Shown piece after piece: positions 1-6,432 of a stretch of 6,433 nt of DNA; within the stretch, counting starts at the first letter, position 1; each line of letters opens with the position of its first letter. The DNA is from an uncultured Bacilli bacterium (GTDB taxonomy: Bacteria; Bacillota_I; Bacilli_A; RF39; UBA660). Under the pieces are notes generated by a model that was not told the origin of the DNA, searched no databases, and worked only from the letters and a program-made list of their open reading frames with translations. The DNA lies in assembly GCA_944329505.1 (NCBI GenBank), contig CALVIJ010000055.1, positions 1-6,433 of the forward strand. Reading direction: 5' to 3'. Position numbers and translations under genes: made by a program.

Positions 1-15
1 ATACTTTCAATTTCA

Positions 16-44
16 TTGACTTTTATATGAAAAAACAATATAAT
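16..44 (+). promoter_or_regulatory. SigA-type promoter of the hisS operon
   Basis: A TTGACT -35 box (16-21) and a perfect TATAAT -10 box (39-44) are separated by exactly 17 bases, which is the optimal housekeeping sigma-factor layout. Transcription should begin near base 51, leaving a leader of only about 20 nt before the hisS start. No T-box or other leader structure fits between this promoter and the gene. A further promoter upstream of the window cannot be excluded. Confidence 0.8.
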
Positions 45-71
45 TTTAGATAGTGAAAGGATGTTTTTATT

Positions 72-1352
72 ATGCTACAAAAACCAAAAGGAACTTATGA
101 TATATATGGCGATAGAGCTTTAGAAATGCTTTATTTTAGAAAGTTAGTTAATGCTTTAATGGATAAATATAATGCGAAATATTTCGAAACTCCAATATTT
201 GAAAGTAGTGAACTTTTTCATAGAGGAGTAGGGGAAACTACTGATATAGTAAGTAAAGAAACTTATGATTTTAAAGATAGAGGAAATAGAGATTTAACTT
301 TAAGACCAGAAGGAACAGCAGGTATTGTTAGAAGTTTTATCGAAAATAAGTTATATGCGGAAAACTTACCTTTAAAGGCTTGGTACTTAGGTCCAATGTT
401 TAGATATGAAAGACCACAAGCTGGAAGACATAGAGAATTTTATCAATTTGGACTTGAAGCTTTTGGAAGTTCTGATCCGATGATGGATGCCGAAGTTATT
501 GGTATTATTGTTAATTTATTTAAAATTTTAGGTTTAAAAGGTGTAAGCGTTAATATAAACACCTTAGGTGATAAAGCATCTAGGGAAAATTATAGGAAAG
601 CCTTACTCGATTACTTTAAACCTTATTTAAATGATTTATGTGAGGACTGTCAGAGAAGATATGAAAAGAATCCTTTACGTATTTTAGATTGTAAAGTTGA
701 TGCGGATAAAGATATTATGAAAAGTGCGCCTAATATGATAGATTATTTGAATGAAGAAAGCAAAAAACACTTTGATAAAGTTAAAGAATATTTAGATGTG
801 ATGGGTATTAGTTATAAAGTTAACTCTAATATTGTAAGAGGATTAGATTACTATACTCATACGGTATTTGAGGTTCAAGCGGATATTGATGGTTTTGGTT
901 CACAAAATACTTTAGCTGCGGGTGGTAGATATGATCATTTAGTAGAATTTATAGGTGGTCCAAGTGTACCAGGAGTTGGTTTTGCAGTTGGTCTTGAAAG
1001 ATTATTTTTAGCTTTAAACGCAGAGAATATTGATATTAGAGAAATTGTTTGTCCAGATGTTTATATGTTTAGTACATCAGATGAACAAAAACCTTATGTA
1101 TTGTCACTTTCTAATGATTTGAGAATGGCAGGTTTTAATGTTGAAATAGATTATAATGGTAAGAGTTTTAAAAGTAATTTCAAACAAGCTGATAAAGTAA
1201 ATGCGAAATATATTATTATAATTGGTGAGGAAGAAGTTAATAGTAAAGTTTTAACGGTTAAAAATAATGAAACAAAAGAAGAATATAAAGTAAATTTAAA
1301 TGATTTAATAGAATTTTTAGATGAAAAATTAGGTGATGAACATGAAGATTAA
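72..1352 (+). CDS. hisS: histidyl-tRNA synthetase (HisRS, class IIa)
   Basis: This 426-residue cytoplasmic enzyme joins histidine to tRNA-His through a histidyl-adenylate. The length is normal for bacterial HisRS. The class II catalytic core spans about residues 1-320. It contains TLRPEGT (76-82), motif 2 with RYERPQAGRHREFYQF (111-126), the HisRS-specific histidine-binding block RGLDYYTHTVFE (256-267) with its catalytic Arg256, GGRYD (284-288), and motif 3 AVGLERL (305-311). The insertion domain carries LDCKVD (205-210). Residues about 327-420 form the alpha/beta anticodon-binding domain. The ATG at 72 follows a GAAAGGA ribosome binding site (55-61) and gives the typical LQKPKGTYD N-terminus. 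It is the first gene of the operon, and its last 11 bases overlap aspS. No frameshift or missing motif was seen. Confidence 0.98.
   Translation: MLQKPKGTYDIYGDRALEMLYFRKLVNALMDKYNAKYFETPIFESSELFHRGVGETTDIVSKETYDFKDRGNRDLTLRPEGTAGIVRSFIENKLYAENLPLKAWYLGPMFRYERPQAGRHREFYQFGLEAFGSSDPMMDAEVIGIIVNLFKILGLKGVSVNINTLGDKASRENYRKALLDYFKPYLNDLCEDCQRRYEKNPLRILDCKVDADKDIMKSAPNMIDYLNEESKKHFDKVKEYLDVMGISYKVNSNIVRGLDYYTHTVFEVQADIDGFGSQNTLAAGGRYDHLVEFIGGPSVPGVGFAVGLERLFLALNAENIDIREIVCPDVYMFSTSDEQKPYVLSLSNDLRMAGFNVEIDYNGKSFKSNFKQADKVNAKYIIIIGEEEVNSKVLTVKNNETKEEYKVNLNDLIEFLDEKLGDEHED
1331..1337 (+). promoter_or_regulatory. ribosome binding site that sets the aspS start
   Basis: AGGTGAT inside the 3' end of hisS matches the 3' half of the canonical Shine-Dalgarno AGGAGGTGAT. 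Counting from its AGG, it lies 8 nt before the ATG at 1342. This favours that start over the in-frame GTG at 1333 and ATG at 1336, both of which lie within the site itself. Confidence 0.6.
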
Positions 1353-3063
1353 TAATACAAGTATAGGTAAGAAAAATGAGAGTGAGATAGTTACCTTATA
1401 TGGCTGGGTTAATAAAAAGAGAGATTTAGGTGGACTTGTTTTTATCGATTTAAGAGATAGAAGTGGATTAATTCAATTAGTAGTAAGTCCAGATAGCGAA
1501 GTATATGAGGTTGCTAGTACGCTTAAAAATGAATATGTTATTAAAGTTACTGGTAAAGTGGTTTTAAGAAAAGAAGCTAATAAGAATTTGAAAACTGGTG
1601 ATATTGAAATTGAAGTTCAAGAATTAGATGTTTTAAATAAGTCAGCTGAACTTCCATTTGATTTAAATAATACGACAGCTTTAGAGGATACTAGATTAAA
1701 ATATCGTTATTTAGATTTAAGAAGAGAAGAGCTTAAAAACAATTTGTTTATTAAACATCAAATTATGCAGTCTACTAGAAGTTATTTAAATTCTTTAGAT
1801 TTTATGGAAATTGAGACACCTATCTTATGCAAGTCTACACCTGAGGGGGCTAGAGATTATTTAGTTCCATCTAGAGTAAATAAAGGTTCATTTTATGCTT
1901 TGCCACAATCACCACAGCTTTTTAAACAAATACTTATGATGAGTGGAATGGAAAGATATTATCAAATTGCGAGATGTTTTAGAGATGAAGATTTAAGAGC
2001 AGATAGACAACCTGAATTTACGCAAATAGATATGGAAATGAGCTTTGTTAATGAAGAAGATGTTATGAGTATGACTGAGGGATTACTTTATAATATTTTT
2101 AAGGATGTTAAAGGTATAGAAATTAAGTTACCTATTGATAGAATGACTTATGATGAAGCAATTAATTTATATGGTTCTGATAAACCTGATTTAAGATTTG
2201 AAAACCCAATTTATGATATTACAGATAATTTTAAGGAAAGTGATTTTAGTTTATTTAATAATATTATAAATGAGGGGGGTATTATTAATGCGTTAGTCTT
2301 TAATGTGGCTGATAAATATTCTAGAAAAGATATCGATAAATTAACAGAATATGTTAAAACTTACGGGGCTAAAGCATTAGCTTTTCTTAAATATAATGGT
2401 GAGTTTAGTGGTAGTATTTCAAAGTTTGTAACTCCTGAGATTGGCGATAGTTTAGTTAAAACACTTAATTTAAAGGATAATGATTTAGTTTTAATTATTG
2501 CGGGTGACAAAAAGATGGTTAAAACTTCTTTAGGTGCTTTAAGATGTAAGGTGGCTAGAGATTTAGATTTAATAGATAAAGATAAGTATGCTTTTACTTG
2601 GGTAACAGATTTTCCAATGTTTGAATATAGTGAAGAAGAGGGTAGATTTATATCATGCCATCATCCGTTTACTCAACCACAGGATGTTGATACTTTAAGT
2701 GATAAAGAACACGCTTTGGCTAGAGCTTATGATATTGTATTAAATGGTTATGAAGTTGGTGGCGGAAGTTTAAGAATTCATAGTCCAGAGATGCAAGAGA
2801 AAGTTTTAAATGAACTTGGATTTAGCAAAGAAGAGGCTGAGGCTAAATTTGGTTTCTTACTTAAAGCATTAAGTTATGGTTGTCCACCTCATGGAGGTCT
2901 TGCTTTAGGATTAGAGCGACTTACAATGATTTTATGTGGTACAGAAAATATTCGTGATGTTATCGCATTTCCTAAAACGACAAGTGCTTCTTGTTTGATG
3001 ACTGATGCACCTAGTGAAGTAACTGAAAAACAATTAGAAGAGTTACATATTAAACTTAAATAA
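1342..3063 (+). CDS. aspS: aspartyl-tRNA synthetase (AspRS, bacterial type, class IIb)
   Basis: This 573-residue enzyme charges tRNA-Asp with aspartate in the cytoplasm. It is close to the usual bacterial length of about 590. The N-terminal OB-fold anticodon-binding domain (about 15-105) has the hallmark GWVNKKRDLGGLVFIDLRDR (21-40). The catalytic core includes STPEGARDYLVPSR (165-178), motif 2 with RCFRDEDLRADRQPEFTQID (211-230), and motif 3 GLALGLERL (519-527), followed by the typical TENIRDVIAFPKT (534-546). The roughly 130-residue stretch between motif 2 and WVTDFPMFE (420-428) contains the GAD-type insertion that marks bacterial AspRS. The start at 1342 is chosen because AGGTGAT precedes it correctly. 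In-frame GTG 1333 and ATG 1336 are alternatives that would add two or three residues. The gene overlaps hisS by 11 bases, a common Firmicutes pairing. Whether it also charges tRNA-Asn cannot be decided here. Confidence 0.98.
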   Translation: MKINNTSIGKKNESEIVTLYGWVNKKRDLGGLVFIDLRDRSGLIQLVVSPDSEVYEVASTLKNEYVIKVTGKVVLRKEANKNLKTGDIEIEVQELDVLNKSAELPFDLNNTTALEDTRLKYRYLDLRREELKNNLFIKHQIMQSTRSYLNSLDFMEIETPILCKSTPEGARDYLVPSRVNKGSFYALPQSPQLFKQILMMSGMERYYQIARCFRDEDLRADRQPEFTQIDMEMSFVNEEDVMSMTEGLLYNIFKDVKGIEIKLPIDRMTYDEAINLYGSDKPDLRFENPIYDITDNFKESDFSLFNNIINEGGIINALVFNVADKYSRKDIDKLTEYVKTYGAKALAFLKYNGEFSGSISKFVTPEIGDSLVKTLNLKDNDLVLIIAGDKKMVKTSLGALRCKVARDLDLIDKDKYAFTWVTDFPMFEYSEEEGRFISCHHPFTQPQDVDTLSDKEHALARAYDIVLNGYEVGGGSLRIHSPEMQEKVLNELGFSKEEAEAKFGFLLKALSYGCPPHGGLALGLERLTMILCGTENIRDVIAFPKTTSASCLMTDAPSEVTEKQLEELHIKLK

Positions 3064-3077
3064 AATATTTCAAGATT

Positions 3078-3082
3078 GGAGG
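3078..3082 (+). promoter_or_regulatory. ribosome binding site that sets the first AAA+ gene start
   Basis: GGAGG lies 5 nt before the ATG at 3088. An in-frame TTG at 3076 would begin inside this site and has no Shine-Dalgarno of its own, so 3088 is the preferred start. Confidence 0.75.
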
Positions 3083-3087
3083 ACAAC

Positions 3088-4032
3088 ATGAAAGCAAATA
3101 CACTTTATGAATTACTTAAGGAAAATATTGGTATTCAGGATGAGCCTTTAAAAAAACTAATTTGGACTTTAGATAAAAATTTTCAGTCAGATTATAATTA
3201 TAAGCAAAATATATTATTAGTTGGAGAACGAGGTAGTGGTAAAACTACTATGCTTAAAGAAACGGCTAATTTGATGGAAATACCAATGGGTGAAGTATAC
3301 AATATGTTTGTTCCAAATGGCTTTAATTTAGATTTACTTTTAAATGGTATCGCACAAATCATGAATGAAAGTAGAACTGGTGAAGGTATTTTACTTCTTC
3401 ATGATTTTCAAGATAGTTTCATATACGATCGTACTTCTACATTTAATTCAATGTTAGCTGCAGGAACACTTGATTTAGGAGAAGGAAGTTATTGTAATGT
3501 TTCTAATATAACTTTTGTAGGTGAAATTGATATCAACAATATGAGAGATATATTTCCTCAAGAAAGAGATTTACTTGCTGAGTTAGAAAATAATAATTTT
3601 GTTTCACCGACGTTAAATGTAGTTAAAGAATATTTAACAGACGTTAATATTGTAACGGTTGATGAAGAGAAAAATATATCAGTAGACTTACAATTTGAAA
3701 AATATATTGCTAATCAAATAAGTAACCGTTTTTTTTCATCAGTGTGTGCACAAGCATTTGGTAAAAAAATCTTTATGGAAGATATGAGAAGTCAAGAACT
3801 TATAAAGGCTTTGAAATCACCACTTTCAGTTTTAAATTTGTATAAAGAAGATTTAACTGATGAATATATTAATTCTGAATCTTTTGTCAAAAAAGTAGTA
3901 TATCAAATTATGGAAAGTGGTAAAGGACTTCATTATACATCAGAAGCCATTGAAAGGGTAGCGCTTTTTGATCATAAAAACAATCAAAAAGTATTCAAAA
4001 AAGGTTCTCTATTAGGAATGCATTCAAAATAA
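3088..4032 (+). CDS. ClpX-like AAA+ ATPase paralog A, altered catalytic residues
   Basis: This 314-residue protein has no known name. The sequence shows Box II-like IGIQDEPLKKLIW (14-26), Walker A GERGSGKT (46-53), a pore-loop-like NGF (77-79) where ClpX has GYVG, Walker B ILLLHD (101-106), LAAGTL (123-128) aligning with ClpX ILEGTV, and strand ITFVGEID (141-148). A small-domain block includes FGKKIFM (224-230) and LKSPLSVLNLY (242-252). By eye this follows the ClpX/HslU core order. The Walker B Glu position is Asp106 and the preceding Asp is His105. The Box VII arginine finger aligns with Lys226, and the sensor-2 GAR motif is replaced by SGKGL (277-281). There is no zinc-binding domain, IGF loop, signal peptide or membrane segment. 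It starts 24 bases after aspS and precedes a paralog, so it is probably co-transcribed. Nucleotide binding is inferred; efficient hydrolysis is doubtful. Its substrate is unknown. Confidence 0.85.
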   Translation: MKANTLYELLKENIGIQDEPLKKLIWTLDKNFQSDYNYKQNILLVGERGSGKTTMLKETANLMEIPMGEVYNMFVPNGFNLDLLLNGIAQIMNESRTGEGILLLHDFQDSFIYDRTSTFNSMLAAGTLDLGEGSYCNVSNITFVGEIDINNMRDIFPQERDLLAELENNNFVSPTLNVVKEYLTDVNIVTVDEEKNISVDLQFEKYIANQISNRFFSSVCAQAFGKKIFMEDMRSQELIKALKSPLSVLNLYKEDLTDEYINSESFVKKVVYQIMESGKGLHYTSEAIERVALFDHKNNQKVFKKGSLLGMHSK

Positions 4033-4047
4033 TTATGGAGGTTTTAT

Positions 4048-4977
4048 ATGGAGACAAAAAAAGTTTATAATGAACTAAGTGCAATGCTTTGTAATCAAGA
4101 TAATGCTTTAAAAGAATTAGTATGGACAATAGCTCAAAATCAAAAATTATCAAGACCTCGTAATGTTTTATTGGTAGGAGAACTTGGAAGTGGTAAGACT
4201 ACATTAGTTGAATGTACAGCAAATAAAATGGAAATACCTATGGTTAATATTTCTGGATTATGTACTTCTAACGGTTATGATCCATCGGTTCTTTATCCAG
4301 CATTTGCTAAATTGTTTATAGAAAATAATAGAGAAGGATGTCGAGGAATAGTTCTTATTGAAGATATGCGTGATTGTTTTATATATGGAGGTTTTTCATC
4401 TATATGTTCTTTAATTACTTCTGGTACTTTTAGTTATAATAATCATATTTTTGATGTTTCTGATACGATGTTTATTGGTGAGATTGATAATAACAATTTA
4501 GAGGATTGTTTTACACCAAAACCGGTTTATACTTTAGATAATTTAGATGAAGCTTTTTTGCCGGAAAACTTTGACAGAGATGAGGTTAAAAGAATGCTTG
4601 AGGATATAGCTACTTTTGGTATGGAATCAGATGTTTCGCCTGATGTGTATAGTGATGAATATCGCGATGCTTTAAAAAGAACTTTTTTATCTATAGAATG
4701 TAGTAAAGCGTTTGGTAAGAAAATCTTTATGGACATGATGTATACTGAAAATATATGTAATGCTTTAGAATCACCGATTTCTGAATTGCAAATATATAAA
4801 GATGACTTATGTGAGGAATATATAACTTCGCCACACTTTATTAATTCGGTAGCGGCTCATATTAAAGAGAGTATGGTAGGACTTCATGATCTTGATGAGG
4901 CTGTACAAGAAGTGGCCAGTTTTGACAGTAAAAGAAAAATAAAGGTTTATAAAGAAAATTCTTTGATGAGATTATGA
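4048..4977 (+). CDS. ClpX-like AAA+ ATPase paralog B, altered catalytic residues
   Basis: This 309-residue protein is collinear with the preceding gene product, with roughly a third identity by eye. It shows NQDNALKELVW (16-26), Walker A GELGSGKT (44-51), TANKMEIPM (57-65), pore-loop-like NGY (75-77), Walker B IVLIED (101-106), ITSGTF (123-128), MFIGEID (141-147), AFGKKIFM (221-228) and LESPISELQIY (240-250). Walker B reads Glu105-Asp106 instead of Asp-Glu, the arginine finger position is Lys, and the sensor-2 region reads ESMVGLH (274-280). The segment between GEID and FGKK (about 148-221) is acidic and differs most from paralog A. The shared C-terminal tail has an FDxKxxxKVxK pattern (292-302). 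A strong GGAGG (4037-4041) precedes the ATG by 6 nt. The TGA stop overlaps the next start codon. It may form a hetero-oligomer with paralog A. Function unknown. Confidence 0.85.
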   Translation: METKKVYNELSAMLCNQDNALKELVWTIAQNQKLSRPRNVLLVGELGSGKTTLVECTANKMEIPMVNISGLCTSNGYDPSVLYPAFAKLFIENNREGCRGIVLIEDMRDCFIYGGFSSICSLITSGTFSYNNHIFDVSDTMFIGEIDNNNLEDCFTPKPVYTLDNLDEAFLPENFDRDEVKRMLEDIATFGMESDVSPDVYSDEYRDALKRTFLSIECSKAFGKKIFMDMMYTENICNALESPISELQIYKDDLCEEYITSPHFINSVAAHIKESMVGLHDLDEAVQEVASFDSKRKIKVYKENSLMRL

Positions 4978-5771
4978 ATAAGTGTCAAGAAATTGAAAGA
5001 AGTATTATTAAGAAATTTAGACCTACTATTTGGCACAATTTTGTTAAAGCTATTAATAATTATGAATTGATAGAGGAAAATGATAAGATTGCGGTATGTA
5101 TAAGTGGTGGTAAGGATTCGTTTTTACTGGCTAAATGTTTAGAAGAATTACAAAAACATGGTAAGATTAAATTTGATTTAGAATATATTATTATGAATCC
5201 AGGTTATACAGATGAAGTTTTAGAAAAAATAAAGAATAATTTACGAGTGTTAAATATAAAAGCTCATATATTTGAAAGCCCTATTTTTAAAATTGTTCAG
5301 AAAGAAAAAAATCCTTGTTATTTATGTGCGAAGATGAGAAGAGGATATTTGTATAATTATGCGAAAGAACTAGGATGTAATAAGATAGCTTTAGGTCATC
5401 ATTTTGATGATGCGATAGAGACTATTTTAATGAATCTAATTTACAATGGAATGTATGCAGGTATGATGCCAAAACTTAATAGTGATAACTTTGAGAGTAT
5501 GGAACTTATCAGACCACTTTATTTGGTTAGGGAAGAAGATATAAAAGATTGGGCGAGATATAATGATTTATCTTTTATCGATTGTGCGTGCTTAGTCACT
5601 AAAAAAAATACTGGTAAAAGGAAAGAAATGAAAGGATTAGTTAAAACATTGAAAGAATATTATATAGATGCTGATAGAAATATTTTTAATTCTATACATA
5701 ATGTAAAATTAGATAAAGTAATAAACTATTTTTATGAAGATAAAGAAAATAATTTCTTGGATAAATATTAA
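4974..5771 (+). CDS. TtcA-like tRNA 2-thiolation enzyme (PP-loop, Fe-S)
   Basis: This 265-residue protein belongs to the TtcA/Ncs6 group of N-type ATP pyrophosphatases. They activate a tRNA base by adenylation and insert sulfur, with 2-thiocytidine-32 the known TtcA product. Visible are the PP-loop SGGKDS (44-49), the Cys pair PCYLC (C115, C118) followed by AKMRRG, the family block KIALGHHFDD (137-146), MMPKLNSD (164-171), IRPLYLVREEDI (179-190), and DCAC (C204, C206). C115, C118 and one of C204/C206 match the three cysteines that hold the [4Fe-4S] cluster in TtcA. The ATG overlaps the upstream TGA as ATGA. There is only a weak upstream purine-rich site, so translational coupling to the AAA+ gene is likely. 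The exact target (C32 or another position) and sulfur donor cannot be read from sequence. The N-terminal and catalytic parts appear complete. Confidence 0.85.
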   Translation: MNKCQEIERSIIKKFRPTIWHNFVKAINNYELIEENDKIAVCISGGKDSFLLAKCLEELQKHGKIKFDLEYIIMNPGYTDEVLEKIKNNLRVLNIKAHIFESPIFKIVQKEKNPCYLCAKMRRGYLYNYAKELGCNKIALGHHFDDAIETILMNLIYNGMYAGMMPKLNSDNFESMELIRPLYLVREEDIKDWARYNDLSFIDCACLVTKKNTGKRKEMKGLVKTLKEYYIDADRNIFNSIHNVKLDKVINYFYEDKENNFLDKY

Positions 5772-5810
5772 CTATAATAATTGTTATCTTCTTTTTAAAT
5801 ATTAGCCCTA

Positions 5811-5960
5811 ATTTCAAAAAAGAAAGCAGTAATAATATCTACGTTATGCTTATTGTTTGTAATAACAGTAGGTTATGCGGCTTTTCAAACAAATTTAAGC
5901 ATTACGGCTAAAGGAAATATAAAAGATATAAAAGAAATAGTTGATAGGATAGAGTTTTAA
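5811..5960 (+). pseudogene. remnant of a membrane-anchored surface protein N-terminus
   Basis: The frame beginning at ATT 5811 encodes about 49 residues: a short basic start (ISKKK), a hydrophobic segment of about 15 residues, then GYAAFQTNLSITAKGNI and a charged tail ending at TAA 5958-5960. Lys-rich start, one helix, then GYAAFxTxLxIxG is, from memory, a recurring N-terminus of secreted or wall-associated proteins in Bacilli, which usually continue for hundreds of residues. The open frame extends back only to a stop at 5796-5798. It has no ATG, GTG or TTG start and no Shine-Dalgarno. The simplest reading is a decayed gene that lost its start codon and most of its C-terminal body. A non-canonical ATT start for a tiny membrane protein is possible but unlikely. 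Confidence 0.5.
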
Positions 5961-6122
5961 TGGAAACTGAAATAAAAACAATAACTGAGGATTTTGAGAA
6001 AAAATATACATAAGGATTTAATTTATAAAACAAATTTTATTTATATTAATTATAATTTAAAAATTAATATTAGTGATTATTTTGTGAGAAAAGCATATGA
6101 TGCTTTGAAAAAAATTATCTGA
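5960..6122 (+). pseudogene. small ORF split by a one-base shift in an A6 run
   Basis: ATG 5960 overlaps the previous stop as TAATG and reads METEIKTITEDFEKKYT before stopping at 6011-6013. The run of six A at 5999-6004 lies just before the stop. Removing one A joins this frame to the next, which continues through KDLIYKTNFIYINYNLK and SDYFVRKAYDALKKII to TGA 6120-6122. That would give a 53-residue product. The mix of residues in the second half looks coding-like, but the base composition is so AT-rich that chance cannot be ruled out. No family is recognised. It could be a decayed gene end, a sequencing or assembly slip, or noncoding sequence. Confidence 0.35.
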
Positions 6123-6176
6123 TTATGGGAAATAATGTTAAGTTGTGTAAAGACGCTAGCCAAACTCTATTATATA

Positions 6177-6185
6177 TGATATAAT
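6177..6185 (+). promoter_or_regulatory. extended -10 promoter of the small RNA gene
   Basis: TG-A-TATAAT (TG at 6177-6178, perfect -10 at 6180-6185) places the start at about 6192, exactly where the predicted closing stem of the RNA begins. No good -35 is seen at the usual spacing (6157-6162 reads TAGCCA), which fits an extended -10 promoter. Confidence 0.65.
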
Positions 6186-6191
6186 TTAATT

Positions 6192-6362
6192 GTCTAAAAG
6201 AAGAATACCGCTATGAAAAACCTACTAAGTATAACGATTGGGAATCTAATTCGCTGGTGGTGTAGAATACTTTAATTTATTAAAGAATCCTAAAATCGGT
6301 GATGTGATGCCCACCTGGGAGATCAGGTTTTTAATTCGTTAAGGTTTCTCTTTTGGACTTTG
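6192..6362 (+). ncRNA. ssrS: probable 6S RNA
   Basis: This is a noncoding transcript of about 170 nt with its own promoter and terminator. Its ends are complementary: GTCTAAAAGA(A)GAA at 6192-6205 pairs with 6346-6358, about 13 pairs with one bulge and one G-U. Inside this, AAAAACCT (6216-6223) pairs with AGGTTTTT (6325-6332). A large asymmetric bubble follows (about 6224-6255 opposite 6316-6324). Next come GGTGG (6256-6260) with CCACC (6311-6315) and an apical CTTTAA/TTAAAG hairpin near 6270-6285. A long rod with a closing stem, central bubble and terminal arm is the 6S plan, in which the RNA mimics an open promoter and sequesters sigma-A RNA polymerase. From memory, 6S genes lie near aspS in Firmicutes, which supports the call. 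No sequence signature clinches it, so another structured RNA remains possible. Confidence 0.6.
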
Positions 6363-6365
6363 CTT

Positions 6366-6392
6366 AAAACGGGGTTTTCCCCGTTTTTTTTT
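6366..6392 (+). terminator. intrinsic terminator of the small RNA
   Basis: AAAACGGGG (6366-6374) and CCCCGTTTT (6379-6387) form a 9-bp stem with a TTTT loop. The T run spans 6384-6392. It is the only strong terminator seen in the window and ends the small RNA transcript. It may also stop read-through from the hisS operon. Confidence 0.92.
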
Positions 6393-6402
6393 GCAATTTC
6401 GC

Positions 6403-6432
6403 TTGAAAGACGCATATTATATGTTGTATAAT
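6403..6432 (+). promoter_or_regulatory. promoter for a gene right of the window
   Basis: TTGAAA (6403-6408) and a perfect TATAAT (6427-6432) are separated by 18 bases, a good housekeeping layout. It lies directly after the terminator and points off the right edge, so a new transcription unit begins just outside. Its gene is not visible. Confidence 0.65.

Noticed and set aside
2889..3089. Open frame of 66 codons on the minus strand at the aspS 3' end
   Set aside because: It lies antisense within the conserved motif 3 region of aspS, has no ribosome binding site or recognisable protein features, and is best explained as a shadow frame.
3729..3736. T8 run inside AAA+ paralog A as a phase-variation tract
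   Set aside because: The frame is intact across it, it encodes ordinary residues (RFFSS), and such runs are common at this base composition.
4527..4736. Open frame of 69 codons on the minus strand within AAA+ paralog B
   Set aside because: It is antisense to a well-supported gene, shows low-complexity Ser/Leu/Lys content and no start signal.
3088..4977. RarA (MgsA) replication-recombination ATPase, expected near aspS in Firmicutes
   Set aside because: RarA is over 400 residues with a GPPGTGKT Walker A and a DEVHR-type Walker B. These proteins are about 310 residues with GExGSGKT and lack the RarA C-terminal domains.
5771..5810. Terminator after the TtcA-like gene
   Set aside because: No convincing GC stem precedes the short T-rich stretch, so no intrinsic terminator can be called here.
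6018..6075. AT-rich imperfect inverted repeats (ATTAAT palindromes) as a replication or regulatory element
   Set aside because: Short AT palindromes are expected by chance in such AT-rich sequence; no iteron, DnaA-box pattern or T-tracted hairpin was seen.
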